This document shows, one piece after another, positions 25,403 through 33,609 of a stretch of DNA of 64,000 nt. Numbering within the stretch: position 1 is the first letter of the stretch; every line of letters begins with the position of its first letter. A program made the translations under genes and the position numbers. The DNA comes from Pseudomonadota bacterium (lineage in GTDB: Bacteria; Pseudomonadota; Alphaproteobacteria; Sphingomonadales; Sphingomonadaceae). The notes beneath the pieces were generated by a model. The model was given only the letters and a program-made list of their open reading frames with translations, did not search any database and was not told the origin of the DNA. The DNA is taken from assembly GCA_023458055.1 (NCBI GenBank), contig JAEXAW010000071.1, positions 11,081 through 75,080 on the forward strand. Reading direction: 5' to 3'.

Positions 25403-25696
25403 TCAACCACCCGCGATCTCCTCAAACAAGTCTTTCCATTGCGGGTTCATTGTCTCGATCAACGCCAGCTTCTTCGCCCGCGATCCGCCCTTGATCTGTT
25501 TTTCGCGCAGGATGGCACCTTCCATCGTGTCCGCCATTTCAAACCAGACCAGAATCTTGCAGCCATATTTCTTAGTGTAGCCGGGCGCGACACCCTCCCG
25601 ATGCTGCCAGATCCGTTGTGGCAGGTTGGAGGTGACGCCAGTGTAAATCGCCCCATTGCGTCGATTGGCAACGATATAAACCGCCGGTTGCTTCAC
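25403..25696 (-). CDS. GIY-YIG nuclease-family protein inside a repeat-flanked unit
   Basis: Protein of 97 residues that is one GIY-YIG domain. The catalytic pattern is VYIV (residues 6-9) and GAIYTGVT (15-22), Arg28 in LPQRIWQH, and a C-terminal REKQIKGG, ALIETMNPQWKDL that supplies the metal-binding Glu. These small single-domain members (UPF0213-like) have uncertain substrates; DNA cleavage is expected from the fold. I start at GTG 25694-25696, with GGAGG and GTGGG upstream; the longer frame to 25744 would translate the repeat. Family B repeats in inverted orientation lie 11 and 17 bases from its ends. Confidence 0.85.
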   Translation of the reverse strand: MKQPAVYIVANRRNGAIYTGVTSNLPQRIWQHREGVAPGYTKKYGCKILVWFEMADTMEGAILREKQIKGGSRAKKLALIETMNPQWKDLFEEIAGG

Positions 25697-25713
25697 AGTC
25701 CCACTCCCTCCAC

Positions 25714-25795
25714 CGTCATTGCGAGGAGCGGAGCGACGCGGCAATCCAGTGTTGCGCGCGCGACTCTGGATTGCTTCGCTACGCTCGCAATGACG
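25714..25795. repeat. Family B repeat, copy 2 (upstream flank of the GIY-YIG gene)
   Basis: 82 bp bounded by cgtcattgcgagg and cgctcgcaatgacg, with arms gcggcaatccag and ctggattgcttcgc. Same orientation as the copies at 47786 and 57403, opposite to copy 1. Confidence 0.85.
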
Positions 25796-25820
25796 AGAGG
25801 CCTATAGAAACGGGTTCCTT

Positions 25821-26036
25821 TCACTCTAATTCCTTCTTCAATCCTGCCTTGTGTAAAGCAGCATTGGCCCTAAACCGAATACGCCCACAGCGTTCCTTTT
25901 GATCATCCTTGGCATCATCTAAGCAGCCACAGAAAATAGCCAACCATTCCAGATCGGCTGGTTCCAGCCACAATGCTATACGGCCTTTGCTAGCTTCGTC
26001 TACTTGGTCGGTTGGGACCCTCATAATACACCTCAC
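25821..26036 (-). CDS. Small hypothetical protein coupled to pccB
   Basis: Protein of 71 residues, acidic in the middle (GCLDDAKDDQKERCGRIRFR), with WLEPADLEWLAIFCGCLDD as the most distinctive stretch. I recognise no family. The start GTG (26034-26036) overlaps the pccB stop in GTGA, implying coupled translation; an alternative start is ATG 26024 (MRVPTDQ). Because it is tied to pccB it may be an accessory factor of propionyl-CoA carboxylase, but nothing in the sequence proves it. Three cysteines are present. Confidence 0.6.
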   Translation of the reverse strand: MRCIMRVPTDQVDEASKGRIALWLEPADLEWLAIFCGCLDDAKDDQKERCGRIRFRANAALHKAGLKKELE

Positions 26037-27565
26037 AACGGAATATTATCATGCTTCTTCCACGGATTCTCCAGCGCCTTGTTGCGCAGTTTCCGTAGCC
26101 CCAGCGCGATCCTGCGCCGCGTTGAGTGCGGCATGATGACCTCGTCGATGAAGCCTTTGCTCGCGGCGACGAACGGGTTGGCGAAGCGTTGTTCATATTC
26201 GCGGGTGCGCTCGGCGATTTTGTCGGGGTCGCCGATATCCTGGCGGAAGATGATTTCGACCGCGCCCTTGGCGCCCATCACCGCGATTTCTGCCGTGGGC
26301 CAGGCATAGTTCAAATCGCCGCGCAGATGCTTGGAGGCCATCACGTCATAGGCACCGCCATAGGCTTTGCGGGTGATGACGGTGATTTTGGGGACGGTCG
26401 CTTCGGCATAAGCGAACAGCAATTTCGCGCCATGTTTGATGATGCCATTATGCTCCTGCGCAACGCCGGGGAGGAAGCCCGGCACATCGACAAAGGTCAC
26501 AATCGGAATCTCGAACGCGTCACAGAAACGTACGAAGCGCGCGGCTTTTTTGGAGCTGTTAATGTCGAGGACGCCCGCCAGCACCATCGGCTGGTTGGCG
26601 ATAATCCCGACCGTGCGCCCTTCGATACGGCCAAAGCCGGTGAGGATATTGCCCGCATGGGTCGGCTGGGTTTCAAAGAAATCGCCCTCGTCCACCACCT
26701 TGCGGATCAGTTCGTGCATATCATAGGGCTGATTGGCGCTCGGCGGGATCAGCGTGTCGAGGCTTGGTTCGATGCGGTCCCACGGGTCGGCCGTGGGGCG
26801 CTCGGGCACCGGCATCTTGTTCGATTCCGGCAGAAAGTCGATGAAATCGCGCGCGGCGAGCAAAGCCTCAATGTCATTTTCAAACGCGACATCGGCAACG
26901 CCCGATTTGGCGGTGTGGGTGACCGCGCCGCCCAATTCTTCTTGGCTTACGACCTCATTGGTCACGGTCTTGACCACATCGGGGCCGGTCACGAACATAT
27001 AGCTCGAATCCTTCACCATGAAGATGAAGTCGGTCATCGCGGGCGAATAGACTGCCCCGCCCGCGCATGGCCCCATGATGAGGCTCAGCTGCGGCACCAC
27101 GCCGGAGGCCAGCACATTCCGCTGGAACACCTCGGCATAACCGCCAAGCGAGGCGACGCCCTCCTGAATGCGCGCACCGCCTGAATCATTCAAACCGATG
27201 ACCGGCGCGCCGACCTTCATCGCCATGTCCATCACCTTGCAGATTTTCTGCGCGTGTCGCTCTGACAATGACCCGCCAAACACGGTGAAATCCTGGCTGA
27301 ACACGAATACCAAGCGCCCGTTGATCGTGCCCGATCCGGTGACGACGCCATCGCCCGGGATATGGTTTTGATCCATGCCGAAATCGGTGCAATTATGTTC
27401 GACATACATGTCGAGCTCTTCGAACGAGTCTTCGTCGAGCAGCACATCCAACCGTTCGCGCGCGGTGAGGCGGCCCTTGGCGTGCTGCGCGTCGATCCGC
27501 TTCTGCCCGCCGCCCATCCGGGCAGCCTCGCGGCGTTTTTCCAGTTCGGCGATATTGGCGGACAT
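26033..27565 (-). CDS. pccB: Propionyl-CoA carboxylase beta subunit
   Basis: Carboxyltransferase half of propionyl-CoA carboxylase, 510 residues with two crotonase-like halves. GGGQKRIDAQHAKGRLTARE at the N-terminus, SLSERHAQKICKVMDMA, LNDSGGARIQEGV, MGPCAGGAVYSPA, FVDVPGFLPGVAQEHNGIIK and ITRKAYGGAYDVM are all diagnostic. Start ATG 27563-27565 (MSANIAELEKRR) with AGGAGAGG upstream; the frame open to 27661 lacks support. It is the first gene of the minus-strand propionyl-CoA run and diverges from the regulator gene, with TTGCAAA motifs in the gap. Confidence 0.95.
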   Translation of the reverse strand: MSANIAELEKRREAARMGGGQKRIDAQHAKGRLTARERLDVLLDEDSFEELDMYVEHNCTDFGMDQNHIPGDGVVTGSGTINGRLVFVFSQDFTVFGGSLSERHAQKICKVMDMAMKVGAPVIGLNDSGGARIQEGVASLGGYAEVFQRNVLASGVVPQLSLIMGPCAGGAVYSPAMTDFIFMVKDSSYMFVTGPDVVKTVTNEVVSQEELGGAVTHTAKSGVADVAFENDIEALLAARDFIDFLPESNKMPVPERPTADPWDRIEPSLDTLIPPSANQPYDMHELIRKVVDEGDFFETQPTHAGNILTGFGRIEGRTVGIIANQPMVLAGVLDINSSKKAARFVRFCDAFEIPIVTFVDVPGFLPGVAQEHNGIIKHGAKLLFAYAEATVPKITVITRKAYGGAYDVMASKHLRGDLNYAWPTAEIAVMGAKGAVEIIFRQDIGDPDKIAERTREYEQRFANPFVAASKGFIDEVIMPHSTRRRIALGLRKLRNKALENPWKKHDNIPL

Positions 27566-27632
27566 GGGGCACCTCTCCTGTTCAATCCAGCGTGCCTTTT
27601 GCCGCGCTTCAGGACCAAGCGCAAATGTGAAG

Positions 27633-27662
27633 TTGCAAAGTTGCAAAGCCTGAATTTGCAAA
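27633..27662. promoter_or_regulatory. ScfR/PccR-type operator in the pccB-pccR gap
   Basis: TTGCAAAG occurs in tandem at 27633-27640 and 27641-27648, and the palindrome TTTGCAAA at 27655-27662. ScfR-family regulators (PccR of Rhodobacter sphaeroides, and RamB relatives) are known to recognise TTTGCAAA-like words upstream of propionyl-CoA carboxylase genes. Site and regulator are adjacent here. The exact spacing required is not something I can verify. Confidence 0.7.
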
Positions 27663-27699
27663 AATCATCTTTTCTGATAACAAACCCGAAATCTTCGTG

Positions 27700-27755
27700 C
27701 CTTTGCGGCTTTGTGCGCCGTTATGATTTCGCACCAAGCCACGAAGCCACAAAGG
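27700..27755 (+). repeat. Inverted repeat (family G) in the pccR leader, overlapping its ribosome site
   Basis: CCTTTGCGGCTTTGTG (27700-27715) and CACGAAGCCACAAAGG (27740-27755) are inverse complements at 14 of 16 positions. The right arm runs into AAAGGAGGG, the ribosome-binding sequence of the pccR start at 27763. The words (ttcgtgcctttg-, ggctttgtgcg-) resemble the repeats that flank GxxExxY genes. Confidence 0.65.
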
Positions 27756-27762
27756 AGGGTGT

Positions 27763-29169
27763 GTGGCCAAAAGACGGATATTTGCCGGGGACAAGTTGAA
27801 GGCGCTGCGCGCGGGGCTCGGCCTGCGCCAAGCGGAAATGGCCGAGCGGCTCGGCATATCGGTGTCCTATCTGTCGCAGATCGAACATGATGACCGCCCG
27901 CTGACCCCTGCCCTTTTGGAAAGCCTGACCCGGCTGTTCCCGCTCGATTGGGAGGGGCATGAGGAGGATGCGACCACGCGCCGGCTGGCGGCCTTGCGTG
28001 AGGCCGCAGCCGATCCGTTATTTGCGAGCCCGCTATCCGCCGACCAATTGGCGCGGATTGCCGAGCAACAGCCTGCCTTCGCCGACCAGTTTGTGACCTT
28101 ACATCAAGCCTATACCCATGCCGGACAGCGGCTCCAGATTGTCGATGAAGCGCTCTCCAATGACAATGCGGGCGGTGCGCGCTTGCCGTGGGAAGAGGTG
28201 CGCGACTGGTTCCATCGGGCGGGCAATTATGTTGATGCGCTCGACCGCGAGGCAGAAACGCTGGCGGCGCGGCTCGACGGTCGGCAATCGCGCGCGAGTG
28301 CGGAAGCGCTGGAACGCTATCTGCGCGAGGCGCTGGGGCTATCGCTGGTCTATGCCGATACCGGGGGCTTGCGCGATTATGATGCGGTGATGGGACATCT
28401 GGTGCTGGATGCGGGGCAACCGGCGGAGACACGCCGGTTTCAGCTCGCGCACCAGTTGGTCAGCCTCGCGCTTAAGGACGTGATCGTTGCGCAGGTCGAG
28501 GCCGCCGGGCTTAAAACCGCAGCGGCGCGGCAATTGCTGTTTGTAGGATTAGCCAATTATGCGGCGGGCGCGTTGCTGATGCCTTATGGCCCGTTCCGCA
28601 GCGCCGCGCGCGAGCTGCGCCACGATATTGACCGGCTCTGCCAGCGTTTCGGCGTCAGTTTCGAGCAAGCCTGCCACCGGCTTTCGACCCTCCAGAGAAG
28701 CGGCGCACGCGGCGTTCCCTTCTTTTTCTTCCGCGTCGATATGGCGGGCAATATTACCAAGCGCCATTCGGCGACCCGCCTGCAATTTGCGCGCTTCGGC
28801 GGCGCTTGCCCGTTATGGATCGTGCATGAGGCGGTTGCGATCCCCGACCGGATCCTGGTGCAACTCGCCGAAACGCCCGATGGCGTGCGCTATGTCTCGA
28901 TGGCCAAGGGGCTGGTGAAACCGAGCGGCAGTTACGAGCGCGCGCCGCGTCGCTATGCGGTCGCGCTTGGCTGCGAGGCGGAGCATGCGGGGAGTTTCAT
29001 CTATGCCGACGGGCTTGATTTAGCCTCGCCCAAGACGGCGACCAAAATCGGCATTTCCTGCCGCATCTGTCCGCGCGAGGATTGCGACCAGCGCGCCTTT
29101 CCGCCCTCCGACCGCGCGATCATGGTTGATCCCGACCGCCGCGATATCGTCCCCTATCGCCTCGCCTAG
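27763..29169 (+). CDS. pccR: Short-chain fatty acyl regulator of the ScfR/PccR family
   Basis: Transcription regulator of 468 residues. The N-terminal XRE HTH is IFAGDKLKALRAGLGLRQAE to GISVSYLSQIEHDDRPLTP (residues 6-50). A central IrrE/ImmA-like domain follows (RRFQLAHQLVSLALKD; the HExxH zinc motif is replaced by HQLVS), then the ScfR C-terminal domain with CRICPREDCDQRAFPP. In Rhodobacter, PccR senses short-chain acyl-CoA and activates pccB. Divergence from pccB and the TTGCAAA words support the same role. Start GTG 27763 with AAAGGAGGG upstream. The end overlaps the next convergent gene by four bases (CTAG). Confidence 0.85.
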   Translation: MAKRRIFAGDKLKALRAGLGLRQAEMAERLGISVSYLSQIEHDDRPLTPALLESLTRLFPLDWEGHEEDATTRRLAALREAAADPLFASPLSADQLARIAEQQPAFADQFVTLHQAYTHAGQRLQIVDEALSNDNAGGARLPWEEVRDWFHRAGNYVDALDREAETLAARLDGRQSRASAEALERYLREALGLSLVYADTGGLRDYDAVMGHLVLDAGQPAETRRFQLAHQLVSLALKDVIVAQVEAAGLKTAAARQLLFVGLANYAAGALLMPYGPFRSAARELRHDIDRLCQRFGVSFEQACHRLSTLQRSGARGVPFFFFRVDMAGNITKRHSATRLQFARFGGACPLWIVHEAVAIPDRILVQLAETPDGVRYVSMAKGLVKPSGSYERAPRRYAVALGCEAEHAGSFIYADGLDLASPKTATKIGISCRICPREDCDQRAFPPSDRAIMVDPDRRDIVPYRLA

Positions 29170-29687
29170 CGGTTCTGCGACAGGAGGAACCGCGAGAGCG
29201 GCGCGCAGCGGAAATTGACTTCGGTGGACGTGATCCGCCCCCGCTCGACGAACATGATCTGCAGCTTGTCTCCGGCGAGGGGCTTCAACTGGAAGCGGAC
29301 ATTGCCGGGCTCCGGGTCGCCGCCGTCCAGTGTGAGCGTCGAATTGACCGTCCAGCCCATCTTCGCATCGCCGCCGACGCTCTTCACATCATAGACATTG
29401 CCCTCGCCATATTCGGCGACCGCGTGCATCCGGCGCGGCGTGATGAGGTTGGCGAGCACCAAGGCTTGCCAGATTGTGTCCGTGTCGCGGGCATTGGCGA
29501 CGCGCTTATAATCGGCGCATCGCTCGCGCCCATAGGCATCATTCTTGAACCACACGCCCTGTACCGCTTGCGGCAGCGAGGTTACCGCAGGGGCGCGCCG
29601 GCTTTGCGCGTCGGCGGGCGCGGCGGCAAGGCCTGCCGCTGCCAGCAACGCCATCGCTGATGCTCGAACGATTATCGCCTTCATCAT
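29166..29687 (-). CDS. Exported protein of unknown function
   Basis: Protein of 173 residues with a signal peptide (ASAMALLAAAGLAAAPADAQ). The mature part contains GVWFKNDAYGRERCADYKRV, GWTVNSTLTLDGGDPEPGNV and a final EVNFRCAPLSRFLLSQNR; two cysteines may pair. It looks like a small periplasmic beta-rich protein. No family is recognised. It is upstream-distal to gor on the same strand and its stop overlaps the convergent pccR stop. Confidence 0.6.
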   Translation of the reverse strand: MMKAIIVRASAMALLAAAGLAAAPADAQSRRAPAVTSLPQAVQGVWFKNDAYGRERCADYKRVANARDTDTIWQALVLANLITPRRMHAVAEYGEGNVYDVKSVGGDAKMGWTVNSTLTLDGGDPEPGNVRFQLKPLAGDKLQIMFVERGRITSTEVNFRCAPLSRFLLSQNR

Positions 29688-29710
29688 CTTCTCTCCTGAA
29701 AAATAACGGA

Positions 29711-31057
29711 TTATTTCATCAAGACCAGTTCTTCGGCCATGCTGGGATGGAGCGCCATGGTTGCGTCGAAATCGGCCTTGGTCAAGCCTGCCTTGACCGC
29801 AATCGCCGCCGCCTGAAGAATTTCCGGCGCATCGGGACCGATCATGTGGAGCCCGACGACCTTGCCCGACACTTCATCGACGATCATCTTGTAAAGGCTG
29901 CGCTCGTTGCGACCGGCAAGGACATTCTTCATCGGGCGGAAGTCCGACGAATAGACCCGCACAGACCCAAGCTTGTTGCGCGCCTGGCCTTCGGTAAGGC
30001 CGACACCGGCCAGCGGCGGCTGCGAGAAGACCGCGCTCGGGATGTTGTCATAATCGACCGTGCGCGGATTATCGCCGAACACCGTGTCGGCAAAGGCATG
30101 GCCTTCACGGATTGCCACCGGGGTTAGCTGCACCCGGTCGGTGACGTCACCCACCGCATAGATGCTATCGACGCTGGTCTTGTTATACTCGTCGACCGGA
30201 ACCGCCCCGTGCGGCGTCATCGTGATGCCGACCTTGTCGAGCCCCAGCCCTTCGATATTGGGGCGGCGACCGGTCGCGAACAGGACGAGATCGACTTCCT
30301 TCGGGTCATGGTCGCAGAAGCTCGCGAGCAGGCTCCCGTCCTTTTGCTTTTCGATCTTTTCAAAATGACAGTTGAAGCGGAATTCAATGCCCTTGGTCAT
30401 CGAAATCTGGAGCAGGCGGTCGCGGATTTGCTCATCATAACCGCGCAAGATCGTGTCCGACCGGTTGACAATAGTGACCTGACTGCCGAGCCCGTGGAAG
30501 ATCCCGGCAAATTCATTGGCGATATAACCGCCACCCTGGATGATCACCCGCTTGGGGAGGTCATCAAGATGGAACACCTCGTTCGAGGTGACGCCATATT
30601 CCGAACCCGGAAAGTCCGGCACGACCGGCCAGCCTCCGGTCGCGATCAGGATATATTTGGCGCTGACCGTCTTGCCGCTGGCGAGCTTGACCGTGTGCGG
30701 GTCTTCAATCGTCGCGCGCTCGAGGAAGGTTTCAACCTTATTATTGTCGAGCGTTTCGGTGTAGGCCTTGTTGAGCCGGTCGACATCGGCAAGCACGTTA
30801 TCGCGCAAGGTTGCCCAATCAAATCTGGTCTCGCCAATCTCCCAGCCAAAGCGCCGCGCATCCTGCAAATCTTCGGCAAAATGCGCGCCATAGACGAGCA
30901 GTTTCTTGGGGACGCAGCCGCGAATGACACAGGTGCCGCCGACGCGATATTCCTCAGCGATGGCGACTTTTGCGCCATACCCTGCGGCAATACGCGCCGC
31001 GCGCACCCCGCCCGAGCCTGCGCCAATCACAAACAGGTCAAAATCATAATCCGCCAT
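29711..31057 (-). CDS. gor: Glutathione reductase
   Basis: FAD- and NADPH-dependent disulfide reductase of 448 residues that keeps glutathione reduced. FAD motif GAGSGGVRAARIAA, redox-active cysteines in GGTCVIRGCVPKKL (Cys43/Cys48), NAD(P)-site GGGYIANEFAGIFHGLGSQV, the ATGRRPNIEGL stretch and the C-terminal HPSMAEELVLMK (catalytic His of the partner subunit) all fit plant/bacterial-type Gor. Start ATG 31055-31057. pgi lies just upstream on the same strand. Confidence 0.92.
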   Translation of the reverse strand: MADYDFDLFVIGAGSGGVRAARIAAGYGAKVAIAEEYRVGGTCVIRGCVPKKLLVYGAHFAEDLQDARRFGWEIGETRFDWATLRDNVLADVDRLNKAYTETLDNNKVETFLERATIEDPHTVKLASGKTVSAKYILIATGGWPVVPDFPGSEYGVTSNEVFHLDDLPKRVIIQGGGYIANEFAGIFHGLGSQVTIVNRSDTILRGYDEQIRDRLLQISMTKGIEFRFNCHFEKIEKQKDGSLLASFCDHDPKEVDLVLFATGRRPNIEGLGLDKVGITMTPHGAVPVDEYNKTSVDSIYAVGDVTDRVQLTPVAIREGHAFADTVFGDNPRTVDYDNIPSAVFSQPPLAGVGLTEGQARNKLGSVRVYSSDFRPMKNVLAGRNERSLYKMIVDEVSGKVVGLHMIGPDAPEILQAAAIAVKAGLTKADFDATMALHPSMAEELVLMK

Positions 31058-31074
31058 GGAGTGCCCAATCCTTC

Positions 31075-32568
31075 TCAGTCGAACGCGGCTGCGATCAGCG
31101 CGCGGGTCGAAGCATCGAACATGTCGGTGCCTTCAGCTTCAATGGACTTGGCAATTTCCTTGCCCAATTCAACCCCGAACTGGTCGAACGGGTTGATCCC
31201 CATCAACATCGCGTTGACGAAGGTGCGATGCTCGTAAAAGGCGATGAGCGCACCCAGCGTGCGCGGTTCGACATCGTCCAGCAGAATATTGGTCGAGGGG
31301 CGGTCGCCTGCATAAGCGCGCGCGAGGTCGGCGTTGTCGCGGCCCGCCATCAAGGCCGCGCCTTGCGCGAAACAATTGATGAGGAGCGCCTTGTGATGCG
31401 CTGGATCAAGGTCTGATCCCGGCGTTTTCGACGCGACAAATTCTACGGGCACAAGGTGCGTGCCCTGATGGAGCAGCTGGAACACCGCATGCTGCGCGTC
31501 GGTCCCGACCCCGCCCCAGGTAATCGGCGCGGACGGGCGGCCCAACGGCTTGCCATCGGCGGTCACCGACTTGCCGTTGCTCTCCATTTCCAGTTGCTGG
31601 AGATAGGGCGGCAGCAACCGCAGCCGCTCGTCATAAGCAAATACCGCGCGGGTTTCGCAATGGCGCACCTGTGCGTAATAAAGATCAACCGCCGCCGCGA
31701 GGAAACAGACATTGTCGCGCCAATCGGTAAAGCGGAAATGGCGGTCCATTTGCGCCGCCCCTTCGAGCAAATTTTCAAACGCCTCCCACCCGAGCGCGAG
31801 TGCTTCCGGAAAGCCGATCGACGACCATAGCGAATAACGCCCGCCGACGCTTTCGGCGAAGGGCAGGATGCGGGTATCGTCAATCCCCCACTCCACCGCT
31901 TTTTCGGGGTTGGCGGTGAGCGCGACAAAATGGCCCATCGGATCAATCACCCCGGCCTGTTCCATCCATTCCAGCACCGACCCCGCATTGAGCAAGGTTT
32001 CGGTGGTGGTGAAGGTTTTGGACGCAACCGCAACCAGCGTATGATGCGGATCAAAGCGTTTGAACACCTCCGCCAGCGCCGCCCCGTCGACGTTGGAGAC
32101 AATCGCGACCTCATAGCGGCTATCATCGCGCCCGAGCGCATCAATCAGGAGTTCGGGACCAAGCGCCGAGCCGCCAATGCCGATGTGGAGCACATAGCGG
32201 ATTTCGCCGAGGGCGCCCATCTCGATGGCATCGACCAGCGCGCGCATCCGCTCATGCAGCATCCGCGCGACATGGACCGTCTCGGCATCCCCTTCGCCGC
32301 GCTCGGCGCTGTGGGTCGCGGCGCGGCCTTCGGTCACATTGACGATTTCTCCGGCGAACAAGCGCTTGCGGGCAGCATCCAGATCATGCGCGGCAGCGAG
32401 TTGTTCAAACGCAGCGAAGCGGTTGTGGGTCAGGTGCGTTTTGGAAAAATCAAACCGCAAGCCCGGGGTTTCCTTGACCAGCCAGTCGAGCCGCTCCGGA
32501 TCCTGCGCAAACAAATCGGTGAGCTTTTTGTTCGCGCCGCTTTCCAGGGCCTTCCATGCTTCTGCCAT
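31075..32568 (-). CDS. pgi: Glucose-6-phosphate isomerase
   Basis: Interconverts glucose-6-phosphate and fructose-6-phosphate. The 497 residues have the family signatures IGIGGSALGPELLIDAL, VASKTFTTTETLLNA, GGRYSLWSSIGFPEAL and GSDLDPAHHKALLINCFAQG; the catalytic Glu-His pair is in the FVASKTPG and AHHKALL regions. Start ATG 32566-32568 (MAEAWKALESG); the open frame continues upstream to 32676 without a ribosome site. It precedes gor with a 17-bp gap. Confidence 0.94.
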   Translation of the reverse strand: MAEAWKALESGANKKLTDLFAQDPERLDWLVKETPGLRFDFSKTHLTHNRFAAFEQLAAAHDLDAARKRLFAGEIVNVTEGRAATHSAERGEGDAETVHVARMLHERMRALVDAIEMGALGEIRYVLHIGIGGSALGPELLIDALGRDDSRYEVAIVSNVDGAALAEVFKRFDPHHTLVAVASKTFTTTETLLNAGSVLEWMEQAGVIDPMGHFVALTANPEKAVEWGIDDTRILPFAESVGGRYSLWSSIGFPEALALGWEAFENLLEGAAQMDRHFRFTDWRDNVCFLAAAVDLYYAQVRHCETRAVFAYDERLRLLPPYLQQLEMESNGKSVTADGKPLGRPSAPITWGGVGTDAQHAVFQLLHQGTHLVPVEFVASKTPGSDLDPAHHKALLINCFAQGAALMAGRDNADLARAYAGDRPSTNILLDDVEPRTLGALIAFYEHRTFVNAMLMGINPFDQFGVELGKEIAKSIEAEGTDMFDASTRALIAAAFD

Positions 32569-32718
32569 CGTGGGTTTCCTATGCTGCTTTGATGCTTGGC
32601 GCCGCTCTACTAAACCTCTACCCAATGCGCCAGTCGCGCCTTGATAATTTCCTGCCGGCCGCCCCGCATTGTCCATAAATCCTTGACCTTTCGTGCAATC
32701 TGCCTAAGTCGCGAACCT

Positions 32719-33609
32719 ATGCTCGAAACAAATATAGCGCCGGAATCAAGCGTGGCCGGACCGGTGCCCCCAAAGTCGGACGCAGTTGCGGACACAAGTC
32801 CCGACACCGAACCGCGCGACGGCAGTTTCTGGCGTTTCCTGCTCCTGGTTGCTGTCGCCATGCTGGTGCTGCGCAGTTTCATCGTATCGCCGTTCAATAT
32901 TCCGTCGGAATCCATGCAGCCGACCTTGCTGATTGGCGATTATCTGATCGTCGACAAAATGGCCTATGGCTATTCGCGCTATTCGCTGCCTTTTGGCGTC
33001 AATCTCTTTTCCGGGCGGATTTTGAGTAAAATACCCGAGCGCGGCGATGTCGTAGTGTTCAAGGCCCCTCCCTCCAATCGCGACGATTATATCAAACGCG
33101 TGATCGGCCTTCCGGGTGACCGTATCCAGATGCGCAATGGCTGGCTGTTCATCAATGATGCTCCGGTCAAGCGCGAGCATATCGGCGATGCGGTCATTCC
33201 GGTGACCGATAATATGCGCGCCGTCGCGGGTGCAGCGCCATGCTTCATGCCGGTATTCAACGCCAAGGGCGAGCGCGGCGGCGATCTGTGCCGCTATCCG
33301 CGTTATCGCGAGACGCTGCCCAACGGGGTCAGCTATGATACGCTCGACCTCATCAGCGGCGACATGGACACGACCGGCGTTTACACCGTGCCCGCCGATC
33401 ATCTCTTCCTGATGGGCGATAATCGCGACCGCAGCGCCGACAGCCGCTATCCGGCGGTCGATGGCGGCGGCATCGGCATTGTGCCGATGGAAAATTTGGT
33501 TGGCCAAGCGCGGTTCATCTATTTTTCGACCGATGGCAGCGCAAGCTGGATCAACCCGTTCAGCTGGCCGGGCGCGACCCGCAGCGACCGGATCGGGATG
33601 ACGCTGTGA
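32719..33609 (+). CDS. lepB: Signal peptidase I
   Basis: Membrane-anchored leader peptidase of 296 residues. A membrane helix (FWRFLLLVAVAMLVLRSFIV, about residues 37-56) precedes the catalytic dyad: Ser65 in NIPSESMQPTLLIGD and Lys126 in DDYIKRVIGLPGD. A conserved MGDNRDRSADSRY box closes the active site. Start ATG 32719. The stop overlaps the rnc start (GTGA), the first link of a lepB-rnc-era operon. Confidence 0.94.
   Translation: MLETNIAPESSVAGPVPPKSDAVADTSPDTEPRDGSFWRFLLLVAVAMLVLRSFIVSPFNIPSESMQPTLLIGDYLIVDKMAYGYSRYSLPFGVNLFSGRILSKIPERGDVVVFKAPPSNRDDYIKRVIGLPGDRIQMRNGWLFINDAPVKREHIGDAVIPVTDNMRAVAGAAPCFMPVFNAKGERGGDLCRYPRYRETLPNGVSYDTLDLISGDMDTTGVYTVPADHLFLMGDNRDRSADSRYPAVDGGGIGIVPMENLVGQARFIYFSTDGSASWINPFSWPGATRSDRIGMTL

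Noticed and set aside
22321..25795. CRISPR array suggested by many palindromic repeats
   Set aside because: The repeats belong to different families, are dispersed, and have no regular spacing or unique spacers; no cas genes occur.
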